Source of the DNA: Dendrocalamus latiflorus
Taxonomy: Eukaryota; Streptophyta; Magnoliopsida; Poales; Poaceae
Assembly (NCBI GenBank): GCA_017311315.1
Contig: CM029622.1
Location: forward strand, 17,876,102-17,940,101
Direction of reading: 5' to 3'
Length of the DNA: 64,000 bases
The notes beneath the pieces were generated by a model. It was not told where the DNA came from and ran no database searches. It worked only from the letters and a program-made list of their open reading frames with translations. This document shows positions 31,039 through 41,474 of this stretch, in pieces. Position numbers and translations under genes: made by a program. How positions within the stretch are numbered: the stretch's first letter is position 1; the number at the start of each line of letters is the position of its first letter.

Positions 31039-31264
31039 GGCATGCCGTGCATACGCATCTGTTGATTTCAGTTGACCGTCGGCATGCGCGTATGCATGCA
31101 ACATAAGTACATCTGTAGGCTGGTGTATGTATGAGCCGACGGCCGGCATAGATGAAATCTCATGAGACCCGCCCAGCCCACTATTACAACAAAAAAATGC
31201 CCTGCCCTGGCACCTTCGCTGGACGGAGAGTAAGCGACTTTTATTAGCATCGGACCATCGGGGG

Positions 31265-32113
31265 TGTTGAAAGTAATCTTATCGTAGTCGAGAAAGAGTC
31301 CGCTTCGTAGTCAAAGCCGAGTACGAGTCATAGTCGTAACCGAGTTATAATTATAATCGAACCTAAGTAGAAGTCGTAGAGAAGGGTATAAAAGAGTAGA
31401 GTCATGTAACCAGGAATTGCGGAGAAAAAGTGGAGAAAAAAATAAGAAAAAGAAATAAAGAGAAGAGAAGAAAGAGCTATATAACTTTGGGAAGCTATTG
31501 AGTATTGACTTCATTGTGTGCTCGTAGACGTGATCGTAAACGACTTACAATCACAGCAAGTGAAGGATCGCAGATGTGATCGTAAACCATTATGATCACA
31601 GCCACACAGCAGGAAGGCGTGGTCGTAAAGTGCTACGACCGTGGCAGTGAAGTGAACGTGGTCATAAGTCGTTACGACCATAGCAAGTGAACGTGGTCGT
31701 AAGTCGTTACGACTACAACAAGAAGACGTGGTCATAAGTCGTAATGACCACAGTGGGGTAGACGTGGTTGTAAGTCGTTATGATCACAGCTGTCGACAGA
31801 ATCACTACGTGGTCGTAGGGAGCTACGACTACCGTGATTGATCGTGGTCGAAGGAAGACTAGCGCAGTGGCAGTGAACGTGGTCGTAACTTCGGCTGAAG
31901 TTTACGACTACGTAGTCAAAGCAGAGAAGAGTAATCGGAGGGGCTACAACGTGGTCGTAACAGCTGTCAGCGTGGTCGAAAAATCAGCAGAGTGGTCGTA
32001 GCAACATAGAAGGTGGTCGTAGTCACTTATATGTGGTCGTACAGCTACAGAAAGTAGTCGTAGTGGTTACAGAGTGGTCATAGAGACTCTGAAGCAGTCG
32101 TAAGATTGCAACA
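31265..32113 (+). mobile_element. Solo LTR of a copia family related to element C, with hairpin array
   Basis: Begins TGTTGAAAGTAATCTTATCGTAG and ends TAAGATTGCAACA, resembling the element C LTR in start, TATA position (TATAAAAG at 31387-31394) and the downstream array of GTGGTCGTAA and TTACGACCAC words (about 31529-32010). No internal region or second LTR is nearby. A five-base target duplication is not visible; a 10-bp repeat GAGAGTAAGC occurs at 31226-31235 and 32114-32123. Confidence 0.75.
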
Positions 32114-32383
32114 GAGAGTAAGCTGCCACCGCCTCGCCGCCTCCTCCGTCTGTTGGCGCTGCTTGAGCATAGAGAGCGGAGGTCGCGGAGCCAGAGGGCC
32201 GCGGCGGCGGCCCTTGCGGGCGGGTGGGAGGCGGTGCTCTGGCGCGAGGCGGTAGTCAAAGGAGAGCACGATGGTGGGGAGCTCGGCGGCGAGGCGGAGG
32301 CAGCCGGCGTGGAAGTTCGGCAAGGTGCAGGAGTCGATGCAGAAGCCGTTGCCACGGAAGTAGACGAGCACGAGTTACTTTGT
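32114..32383 (-). pseudogene. Carboxylesterase (CXE/GID1-like alpha/beta hydrolase) fragment
   Basis: The minus-strand translation starts VLVYFRGNGFCIDSC, continues FHAGCLRLAAELPTIVLSFDYRLAPEHRLP, and after a frameshift near 32225 gives AALWLRDLRS. This is the oxyanion-hole and following region of plant carboxylesterases. The family HGGG motif is changed to RGNG, and the catalytic Ser, Asp and His regions are missing. The fragment stops at the solo LTR on one side and near a divergent gene fragment on the other. Confidence 0.82.
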
Positions 32384-32434
32384 CCCCGTGACTGAAGAGT
32401 TTATTCATTCTAATCATTTTTCTGAACTTACCAG

Positions 32435-34524
32435 AAGCTGGGCCTTTTGGAAGAGTGTCTACGTGACTGTGAAAGGGCGATTGCTGTTTCACCTAATTAT
32501 GCTAATGTAGTAGGACAATTTGTGACTTTGTCATGTGCATCTTATATACTGTGCTGTTAGTGCTATCTGTGTACTGGAGAGTTCAAGCTAAAGCATGGAA
32601 GCCAAGCTACTGTTGATTTCACCTGTTTCTGAGTTTCAGGCATCGTACAGGAGGGGAATGGCAAATGTGTCATTGAAGAATTATTCATCTGCCATACATG
32701 ATTTGGAGGTTGCATTGAGCATGCAAGTGACTTCTTCCGGAAAGAGTAACTTAGAAAAGGACCTAAAGTTGATTATATGAAAGCATCAAAATGTGGACGA
32801 ACTTGGAACACCAAACAGTGATATCAAGGATGCAGAATTACCAGATATAGGTTGGAACTTTCGGTGGACATACAACTTTTTTGTTGGATATATACTTGTA
32901 GTATACTAAATGGCTGATATTATTTGGTTAAATGGCAGGGCAACAACATAAGGTTGTTCTAAAGTGTATCTCAACACCCGACGAAGGTAGAGGAATAACG
33001 TCTCCAAATGATATTTCTCCAGCCTCGTTGATTCATTTTGAGGATCCTCTTGCTGCGGTATGATTAATATCCATCTCTCAATTATTTACAGCAAATGGTA
33101 TTTCTCCACCTTCCTGTAATTCCATGTATTAGCTGAAGCCACACCAAGTTACATAAGTCTTTTGTGTTAGTTCACATATGAATTGAATAAGTTATGTATT
33201 TGTTTGAGGTTCATACTAGATTGTTTTGTGATGCCAGGCATTTAGCCTACTGCCTACCTCTATGAGCGTTGTTTGCAAAATGGTTAATTATTGTTTCCGA
33301 TCACAAATTTCTCAATGAGCTTGAACTTAAGTTCTGTATGCCTCTTACTTGCAACAGTTGTATGCAGGTTATCATGAAATATTGCCGGGAGACTCACTGC
33401 CATTATTGCTTTAGTGAAGCTCCTGCAGATGTTGAATTCTGCCCTTTGTGTACAATACCAATTTACTGTTCAAAAAGGTGCCAGGAGCAAGCTGTAGGAG
33501 AAATTTGTTGGAATCAAGATACTTGTCTTGAATCTAACAATCATGCGGTGGATCTTGCAAAATTGAGCATAAATTCTGCAAGGTACAAGATTTCAAATTC
33601 TAAATAGATTGTTGAACATAGGCATGAATGTGGAGGTGCCCATTGGGCAGCTGTTTTGCCAGTTGATATAGTTTTAGCCGATCATAGTGGTGAACGTAGA
33701 GAAAAGAACGCTGGCTGGAAAGAGTTCTGCCATATCTGGCCCAAATTTGGTAAAAGCCTCATTTCTTCATTGTCCGGTGCCGTTAGCACGCCAAGTGATT
33801 CACATCAGTAACTAATGAGCTAAATTGTGTGTGTGTGTGTATGTATATATGTACATATGTATATATATGTATATATATCTGTGTGTGTGTATGTATGTAT
33901 ACATGCGATTGTCCGGTTATTATGCCTCCAAAACTATTATAGATCAGATCTTTCGTGGACAGAGGATTCTTTATCACAGGTATATGTGACATTTACCTTC
34001 AGAATTTCCTCTACTTATGTACATGGCTATTGCTTCGAAAGCATGATTTGAACTTGACGGCAGTTTTAGTTCAGATTTTCTGGGTTATATAAAGAATTCA
34101 TATTGTAGAGTGATCTTAATCTCAGCTCACTATTGACATTGTTGGTTTCCGATAAAAAAAAGAGTATCGGTTGTATATTCTGTTTTACACTCCTCTTTAA
34201 CACATTTGACTTGTGTTGAATTGAAGCTTCAGCCAAGGATGTCCTCACCACTTATTGGATTTTTTTTGGTTAATAAGCTTTCTTTGTATAGTGCACTTCC
34301 CACATAATTTTTGCCCCCTGAGATATGGAGTGTGAGATTCACGTTTTATAGTTAGTAAAGAAGAAACTAATTTGTTCCTCTACAGCTGGTTCTTTTGATA
34401 TGTCAAATTAAAGTCAATTCAATTGCTATTGTTCGTATTAAATCCATGGATGGAGGCCAGGAGTTGGCGGTGAATAAAGGGTATTTTTGCAGCTGGTGGT
34501 GCAGTTATGTGCAGTGTGGAGCAG
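32435..34524 (+). pseudogene. TPR/MYND-SET (SMYD4-like) protein gene fragment with introns
   Basis: Five exon-like blocks keep splice signals: 32435-32506 (KLGLLEECLRDCERAI, a TPR helix pair), 32640-32850 (ASYRRGMANVSLKNYSSAIHDLEVAL, TPR), 32939-33057, 33368-33749 (a Cys-rich MYND-type module with CHYC, CPLC and YCSKRC, then EHRHECGGAHWA) and 34386-34524 (QIKVNSIAIVRIKSMDGGQELA, SET-associated). Phases join correctly across the second, third and fourth blocks. Stops lie in block 2 (near 32778) and block 4 (near 33605), and the SET catalytic core is absent. Related full-length proteins are lysine-methyltransferase-like. This is a DNA-level fragment, not a processed copy. Confidence 0.8.
33827..33903. 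repeat. Compound (GT)n/(TATG)n microsatellite
   Basis: Runs of GTGTGTGTGT, ATATATGTA and GTATGTAT lie within the intron between the last two exon blocks of the TPR/SET fragment. Confidence 0.85.
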
Positions 34525-34849
34525 GTTTGTATTTTCTCCTTTGCTTCTCTTTTCTGGGATCAATCCGTCATCCTAAAAAGGTTTCTTGATATTTCTTGCC
34601 AATAATGGTGTTTCTCTGCACTATTCAGCTCTTCAGGATAATATAGTTACTTAGGGTTGAGCTAGGGCCGGCACTACACGGTGCTGGCCTGTCGGGTTTT
34701 GGGTCGTTCCTGGGCCTAGTTGGAGACGAGATGGGCCGGCACGGCATGACGTGGCTCGAAGCACGCCGGGCCTGGGCATGCCGACAAGACACAGCCCAAG
34801 TCCCACCTCTACCCCCAACCATGCATAGCGCATACCTCGCACTTAGGGC
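34525..34849. other. No gene seen; GC-rich GGCCGGCAC-type repeat
   Basis: 34661-34820 is rich in GGGCCGGCAC and CGGCATG words, a composition I recognise from dispersed grass repeats. It includes the hairpin GGCCGGCAC / GTGCTGGCC (34666-34689). No protein is supported. Confidence 0.5.
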
Positions 34850-35161
34850 ATTCGCCGATTAGATTTTTGGTCAAAAGATATATTCTGATCAGTATGACTA
34901 GTCGGCAATGCGAATTGATAAGAGGTTATGATTAGGATCATCTTCGTGTTTGTGATGGACTCTGCACCGACTTACACCAGATGTGGTGTCCAAAGGCGTT
35001 TGCGCTGACTAGGGTCAAACGTGGCTACATGAGGCCCTTCTGACTACAACTCTTCACCATCATCTTCTAAGACTATTTCATCTCTGAGCGGGATATTGTT
35101 CCCATCTGCTAGCAGGTTACTATTCCAGTTTTCGAGTGGTTCTTTTTTCATTATCGATGTA

Positions 35162-36327
35162 GGATCAAGAATAACCGACTAGAGGAGGTGAATAGGAGGT
35201 TCAAAAAATTAGGTTGCCTTCTAAAAATAATTACCACAATTTAGTCTAGCAAAATTTTAAAACAATTCAAACCTACACAATACCATTATATCTAAGGTAC
35301 TACAAGCACAAGTCTCTACAAGAATATCTCTAGCATAAATAAATATGGCAATCACAATATACTAGAAATATAAGGGAGGAATGAAGAGACAAAGAAACAA
35401 CCAACTACACACGATGTTTTGCCGTTTGCTTCGAGGCCAAAAGTTGGCGCTCTCTGGAAAAACGTATCGCTTGGATTTTTGGAGTTTCCATGATACGGAA
35501 GTACTGTTTAAGGGTTGCGGTACTACTGCTCTACAGTAGTTTCATCATTGAAACTCTAGTACTTTCATTTTTCGTAGAGATAAAGTGATTCCAAGGGTGC
35601 TCTCTGGAAGAAGTGCACCGCTCATTTTGACGGAACTTCCGGAAAGCGGAAGTACTGCCGTTTATACTCTGGTACTTCTGATTATCTAGACAGAGTACAA
35701 ATTGGTTATCAATTTTAGTTTTAAGAGAATGTATAATCCTAAATTAATTCAAATGGTATAATAATATGCTATCAAGTTACTAGCCATGATCCCTCTTAAT
35801 AGTACAACATTTATCCTGTAATCCGGTCTTACACCCTTTCTCCTAAGACCGGTAAAAGCAAAAGGGATTCTAGTCAGGGAAAAACATTTGATATGAAAAA
35901 AATTTTGCAGGCTAACGAAAGTAACAACATGGCAAAATTTCGTTCATTTTGGCTAAAATTTTGGACAAAATTTTCCAACATCATTTGAATTTTGATGAAA
36001 TTTAACCAAACTTTGGACAAAATTTGAACAAATTTCAAATAATGATAAATTCAGGCAAAATTTGGCCGAATGCTCCTCCTTTCGCTACCCTTCGAAAGGA
36101 GTGAAATTCCCAAAATTTCGTCACCTTTTGGACAAAATGTTTAACTATGATCCTAGTCTACTTATACCTTTATCTTGAGCCAGATTGATCTTCATGTTGA
36201 GCCTTGGTATGCGTCTGATAACCATTTCGGTGACTAAACTTTTTAAACACTCAGTAAACATGTTAGTCCCATATTCACACAATGTCATTAATTACCAAAA
36301 CTATTTTTAGGGGCTTAGATGCTTTCA
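35162..36327 (-). repeat. Element B 3' LTR (promoter deleted, hAT insertion)
   Basis: Matches the 5' LTR 43447-44990 but lacks about 660 bp corresponding to roughly 43710-44370, which contains the TATA box. It carries an extra 275 bp (35875-36149). The deletion joint reads TTTTGCCG then TTTGCTTCGAGG. Confidence 0.88.
35875..36149. mobile_element. hAT-like insertion in the element B 3' LTR
   Basis: Flanked by ATTCTAGT (35867-35874) and ATCCTAGT (36150-36157), an 8-bp duplication with one mismatch. The other LTR has one copy of GATCCTAGT at the same point (near 44811), the empty site. The left end CAGGGAAAAACATTTG and the reversed right end CATAGTTAAACATTTTG are weakly inverted. The interior is rich in GGCAAAATTT and TTTGGACAAAATTT, like the subterminal DNA of the hAT-like element at 26105. 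Confidence 0.7.
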
Positions 36328-37071
36328 ATCTCCCCCGTTTTGGTAATTGATGACAATACAAATATTATGTGAGAAAAATAAAGTTTTAAAAATACCACTT
36401 GTTTGAAAATGAGTTGTATGTTCTTTTGTGACTTTGAAAAACAATTCAAAGAAAGCTCCCCTTGAGCATGTGCATATAGAAGGGAAGATACTTTACAAGC
36501 ACATGTAAAGGTGTTTTTAAAAAATTGGTGGAGTTTCCTTTGTTTGTTGAGCTTGAGGGAATAGATAATTGCAAGGTTATAAAGTTACCATAGATGAACA
36601 CAAGGTGCAATTTTATAAGATGACCATAACTTCAAGTTCAACATAACATATAAACATAACATAAAGCATGTTCTCAACAAGAAGATCGTTACATCACAAT
36701 TTCATTTTATCGTAAAGACACATAAATAGTAGCTAAGATAAATAGACTTCTTCCTTCCATCCTTTCTTGCGCTCATTTCTCCCTTCTTATCTTCTCCCCC
36801 TTTGGAATAAAATGACCAAAAAGGCTACTCTTGTAGTCCTTGAGAAGAAGGGTCACGACGATGACGGTGGCCAAATCTGATTGGGGATGGAGGACAAGTC
36901 AAGGCATGCCCAATAGAAGTGACTCTCTCATCAATAGAGTCCATTATGGAGGAAAGAGAAGTGAACGCCTCGGCTTGGGTGTTGCGAATATGGAGAATTA
37001 CCAAGTATATCTGAGAGAGAGAGAGAGAGAGAGACTTGTCCTTCTTGTGGTGTAGCTACAGGTTCTTCTTG

Positions 37072-38142
37072 CTATTGAGTTCGAGAATGAGAAGCTGGAG
37101 GAATTAGAGGTTCTGCTCGAGGCTTGTAAGTCTTGTGGATGCCACCCAAACCACTATTGTATTCAATCTTCCAAAGAATCAAGGCCATGATGTATGGAGC
37201 ATAATTTATCCTTTTTATCATGTCATTCTTGGAAAATGCTATTTCCTGGATAATAAGATCAACCACATCAAATTTGCGACTTTGCATAACATAGTCAATT
37301 AGGCTCCATGCATAGCCTCTTGTGGTATCATAATTCTCACTCTTGGGAAGAATGATATGGTTAATAATCCGGTTTATCAGGCTAGGAATAGGGAGGAGAC
37401 CAACAAGCTTGCTTGGGATAAATCTTGTACTCTGATTAAACTCAAACAAGGCAGGGAGCTCAAGTGCAGGTCTGTAATATACCTTCTCATGTGCACTTGA
37501 CTCTGTCCTTAGAGCCAGTTCAAACTCATGCTTGTCAGAGTCCAAGGATTGACAGCCAGTCATTCATGAGATATGCTGGAAGGCAGGAGGAATATATAGT
37601 GTAGCATAAAATTGACTGATTATATCTTTATTATAGTCTTATTTGAGAGCCACAAGATTTTATATTCCAGCCCTCTGAAACAACCTATAAGTCCCATCAT
37701 ATTTGTCGATTAAGTCCAAGTGATCCCAATCGACATACTTGTGACCTACAAAGAGTCTACTTAGACCATACAGTTGCTCATACACTTGTTCTTGAAATTT
37801 GGTATGAAACCTTAGATTGATAGAATTATTGGGAAATATAAACTGGTTTCTATGATGCAAACATGCATACTCTTCAGCTGTGATTTGTCTGAGGTCTATT
37901 TGAGGCTCTTCTCAATCATACATATCTTCATCTAACTGTTCAAGAGGTGAGCTCTCTTGCTGTTCTGTTTCTGTCTCTAAGTCAGAGGCTATTGCCTTGC
38001 CTCTAACTTCTATGGTCTTTTGAGCAGATTCTAAGGTGGCTGGAGCTGCAAGAGGGTTTGATTGAGATGAAGATTGACCGGGAGCAATAGGTGTGGAGTT
38101 CCTGACATACACTTTGTGGCCAACATTCCTTATCCTAGGCAT
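37072..38142 (-). pseudogene. Element B extra frame downstream of pol (357 codons, four stops)
   Basis: A single minus-strand phase runs from ATG 38142 (MPRIRNVGHKVYVRN) to the stop at 37072 without a frameshift. It is interrupted by TGA near 37913, TAA near 37660 and 37636, and TGA near 37564. The N-terminal 80 residues are Ser/Gln/Glu-rich. The middle reads RFHTKFQEQVYEQLYGLSR, VDWDHLDLIDKY and IISQFYATLYIPP. The C-terminal part (residues about 193-356) is helical-looking with YDTTRGYAWSLIDYVM. The FYATLY-containing segment resembles the putative plant transposon protein domain found in some plant retroelements; that is recall, not a search. It sits between RNase H and the 3' LTR, where SIRE-type elements carry an env-like frame, but I see no clear membrane segment. 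Confidence 0.6.
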
Positions 38143-38940
38143 CTTTAAACAAGGAGAAAAGATATCAGGGATAGGGTAGAGATCAAATCAAAATAGGTTT
38201 GAAAAGAAATGGAATGAGATGGCTATTTTATCAGGAGAATCAGAAGTACCGACGTTCAAGCTGCGGTAGTACCGCACACGTCGAGCAGTAGTTCTAATTT
38301 CCCTGACAGTTCTAGGGCAAGCAATGTATGAATCTTTTGGTATTTTCTTGGATTGAATCTATGTAATAGATGCAAAAACAACATTAGACACCAAGTATAG
38401 CAATTTGCCCAAGAAAACAACTCTAAATCACTCGCATTTTACATCAACGCTTAGACTTGAACCTAGGGTTCTAGAACAAGATAAAAGAAGGGATTTGATC
38501 CCATTTACCTTGCGGAATGAAAGAGTTGAACCCTTAGAATGCAAAGAAACTCCAAAAACTGAAGAAATCCCCACCGAATTTGGAGATCAAACAAGAGGGT
38601 TTTGGTGGTTTTGTTGGATGGGGGAGAGAGGCGTACGATCATGAGCGGCTGAAGGAGATGGAGCTTCTGGAGGAGGACAGAAGTCAAGGAATAAAACCTC
38701 GTGTGGTCGGCAATAAAGTTCTCAACCAACTCGAAAAAAGTACTGTAGAGACTTCCGATTAGTCCGATAACTCATTTGTGTTCAACCACTTTAGAGCTCT
38801 AACTTCACTGTCTTATACGACCACACAGATTGATTTCAACCACTATGGTTGTTTTCGACTGCACTAGTCGTATTCGATTGCTCAAGTCGTTTTTACCGCT
38901 ATGGTCCTCTGACCACGTTCTTGACCACATTTTCAACCAC

Positions 38941-39000
38941 GTTAGTTTCGACCACGCTGGTTTCGACCACACTAGTTTCGACCACATTAGTTTTGACCAC
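38941..39000. repeat. Four tandem 15-bp units in element B
   Basis: Units of the form NNTNGTTTCGACCAC follow one another, and looser GACCAC words extend over 38810-39020. They lie in the non-coding stretch between the RNase H end and the extra frame, near dispersed GCGGTAGTACCGC-like words (38264, 39030-39100). Confidence 0.8.
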
Positions 39001-39369
39001 ACATGTCTTCTGACCACCAACGAACACGGTAGTACCGTGATCACATAGCCGGTAGTTTCGGAACACGGAAGTACCGCAAGAAACCTAGCGGTAGTTTTGA
39101 TTTTCCTAGAACTTTCAGGGAACTAAACTTAGATCAAAGGAATATGCAAATGATCCCTAGTTTTGCACTCAAATAAAGATCATTTAGGATCATTATTCAT
39201 TAGGAACACTAAATAAAATCTTGGAATATAGTTTGATGAGCATAGAGATTTTTAGCAAAAATAAAAGAAAATACCTTTCAAAAATACCTCAAACAACTCT
39301 AAATGAGCATGAAAGCATGAGGCATGAGTTCAAACAATATTTGAGTAGTCTATGATATTTAATTCATTC

Positions 39370-40335
39370 CTTAACTTACAAAGATGGCTTTCATCTAATA
39401 GTTTGGTGAAAATATCCGCTAATTGGTCCAGATGTGGCTAATTGTAATGGCTCCCTTACTCACATGATCACTCAAGAAATGATGGTGTATATCTATATAT
39501 TTGGTTCTTGAGTGTTGGACCGGGTTATTGGATATTTTCACTATACTATCATTATTACACAAAAGAGGCATTTTATCAAATTAATTCCATAATCCATCAA
39601 AGTTTGTCTCGTCCATAGCAGTTGAGCACAACAATTACCCGCGGAAATATATTAGGCTTCGATGGTGGAAAGTGCTATGAAATTTTATTTCTTGGAAGAC
39701 TATGATACTAAAGACCTTTCTAGCAATTGACAACTACCTGAGGTGTTTTTTCTATCCATTTGGTAACCCACTTAATCGGAGTCCGAGTATCCAATTAAAT
39801 CAAATTTAGCACCTTTATGATACCAAAGCTCTATGCTAGATGAATGCTTTAAATATCTTAGAATTCTCTTTATGGCCGTTAAATGGCACTCTTTTGGATA
39901 TGCTTGAAAATGTGCACACATGCAAATACTAAATATGATTTCAGGTCTAGATACAGTAAGATAAAGTAAACTACCAATCATAAATCTATAAAGCTTTAAA
40001 TCTACCAGTTTACCTCTTTCGTTAAGATCAAGATGTCCGTTCGTTGCCATAGAGGACTTGATGGGTTTTGCATCCCCTATGCCAAATTTCTTGAATAGTT
40101 CTCTCATATATTTTGTTTACCTTATAAAGGTCTCATCCTTATGTTGCTTTATTTGAAGTCCAAGAAAAAAAACTCAATTTTTTGATCATGGACATCTCAA
40201 ATTTTCTAGACATCATTTCTCCAAATTCCTTGTAAAACTCTTGATTAGTAGAAATAAATATAATATCATCAAAATAAATTTGACATACAAACAAATTATT
40301 ATCAATAATCTTTAAAATTTAGAATGACGAACACC
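39370..40335 (-). pseudogene. Element B RT C-terminal half and RNase H
   Basis: The minus translation starts at the catalytic YFDDIIF near 40280. It continues FEMSMIKKLSFFLGLQIKQ, then MRELFKKFGIGDAKPIKSSM to GSLLYLTVSRPEI and GYSDSD (39772-40107), and finally decays with many stops towards 39370. The RT N-terminal half, with the KARLVAQG and MDVKTAFLNG motifs, is missing between here and the integrase, so an internal deletion removed roughly 1 kb. Confidence 0.85.
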
Positions 40336-40379
40336 CTTTCTTAAGATATAGCATTTAGGAAATATTCAGTCTTCTTCCA

Positions 40380-40900
40380 ATGAGAAGCTCATAAGAAGTC
40401 TTTTTCAAAAGACGATGCAAATAAGGACGATTTATGAGATGACAAGCAGTGTTAGTAGCTTTCACCCAAAAAATAATCAGAAGTATTGTATTCATCAAGC
40501 ATTATCCTAGTCATTTCAATTAATGTTCAATTTTTCCTCTATACAACTCCATTTTGCTCCGAATTGTAGGTAGTGGAAAGCTCATGCTTTATTCCAAGTT
40601 TGTCACAAAAATATTTAATTTTAGTGTTTTTGAACTCGGAACCATTGTAACTTCTTATTTTCTTTATTTTGAAATCAAATTCATTTTGGACCCTTTTTGA
40701 ATAACTTTTGAAAATACCGGAGGCTTTACTCCTGTCATTTAAGAAAAATACACATGTGTATTTAGAGTAATCATCTACAATAACAAAATAATAGCTATTG
40801 CCCCCGATGCTGTTATAGGTTGATGGCCCAACCAAAATTATATATAAGAGCTCCAATGGCATAGAAGTTGACATGATACTTTTGGAAGGATGAGAATTTG
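40380..40900 (-). pseudogene. Element B integrase core
   Basis: Minus strand: GPSTYNSIGG, YYFVIVDDYSKYTCVFFL, QNEFDFKIKKIRSYNGSEFKN and STTYNSEQNGVV. The second catalytic Asp of the D,D-35-E triad is replaced by Tyr (SYNGSEF where SDNGSEF is normal), and the frame breaks just at the expected Glu. Catalysis is not possible. Confidence 0.85.
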
Positions 40901-41171
40901 TAACTTGCTTTCCGGTTTAGCAAGCGCTACATAATCTATTTTTATTAAACTTCACATATTTGAAGCCAACTAATAAGTCATGTTTGAAAAACTTTTTTAA
41001 GTTAAATCATACCCATATGACCTAGCCTTCTATGCCATAACCAACCCAAAGATGTTTTTGCCATTAAACAAGTTTTCAAATATGAATCATTAGAGAAGAA
41101 ATCAACCAAATAAATATTTTCAAACCTAAAACCTTTGAAAACAAGTTCATTTTCTTTTTCTTTTGAAACAG

Positions 41172-41438
41172 TTACTTCTTCTTTGGAGAAAGAGCAAATT
41201 GAGCAACCGATAGCAAATTGAAATTTAATATTTCTACTAGAGGTACATTAGAAATGGAAAGGTAATTAGAGATATCGATTTTACTCAATCCGATTACCTT
41301 TCCTTTACTATTTTCCCTAAATGTGGTTCTCTCATTGCTCCCATTCTCAAATGTGGTGAACATCTTCCGGTCCTGGGTCATATGTTGAGTGCACCCACTT
41401 TCAAGCACCCAATGTCGTCCATCGGTCTTGCAGTTCAC
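41172..41438 (-). pseudogene. Element B protease region
   Basis: Minus strand: WVLESGCTQHMTQD, then KGKVIGLSKIDISNYLSISNVPLVEILNFNLLSVAQ. This is the copia aspartic protease region, with the active-site Asp of D-S-G changed to Glu. The frame is isolated from gag and integrase by stops and frameshifts. Confidence 0.82.
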
Positions 41439-41474
41439 CTACAAAAGAAAATCAAGTTCTTTTAAGTACCCAAT

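Noticed and set aside
31226..32123. 10-bp repeat GAGAGTAAGC considered as a target duplication of the solo LTR
   Set aside because: The left copy is 30 bp away from the TG start of the LTR and the length is wrong for copia (5 bp).
33269..33607. Open frame from 33269 as a stand-alone MYND protein
   Set aside because: Its first 33 codons are intron sequence; the homologous part begins at the splice acceptor 33368 and belongs to a multi-exon fragment.
34666..34719. Hairpin GGCCGGCAC/GTGCTGGCC followed by CTAG, considered as a Helitron 3' end for the captured gene fragments
   Set aside because: CTAG lies 26 bases after the hairpin, farther than the usual 10-12, and no 5' TC end was identified.
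38941..39000. Short regular repeats that might suggest a CRISPR-like array
   Set aside because: Units are contiguous 15-mers without unique spacers, in a plant retrotransposon; an ordinary tandem repeat.
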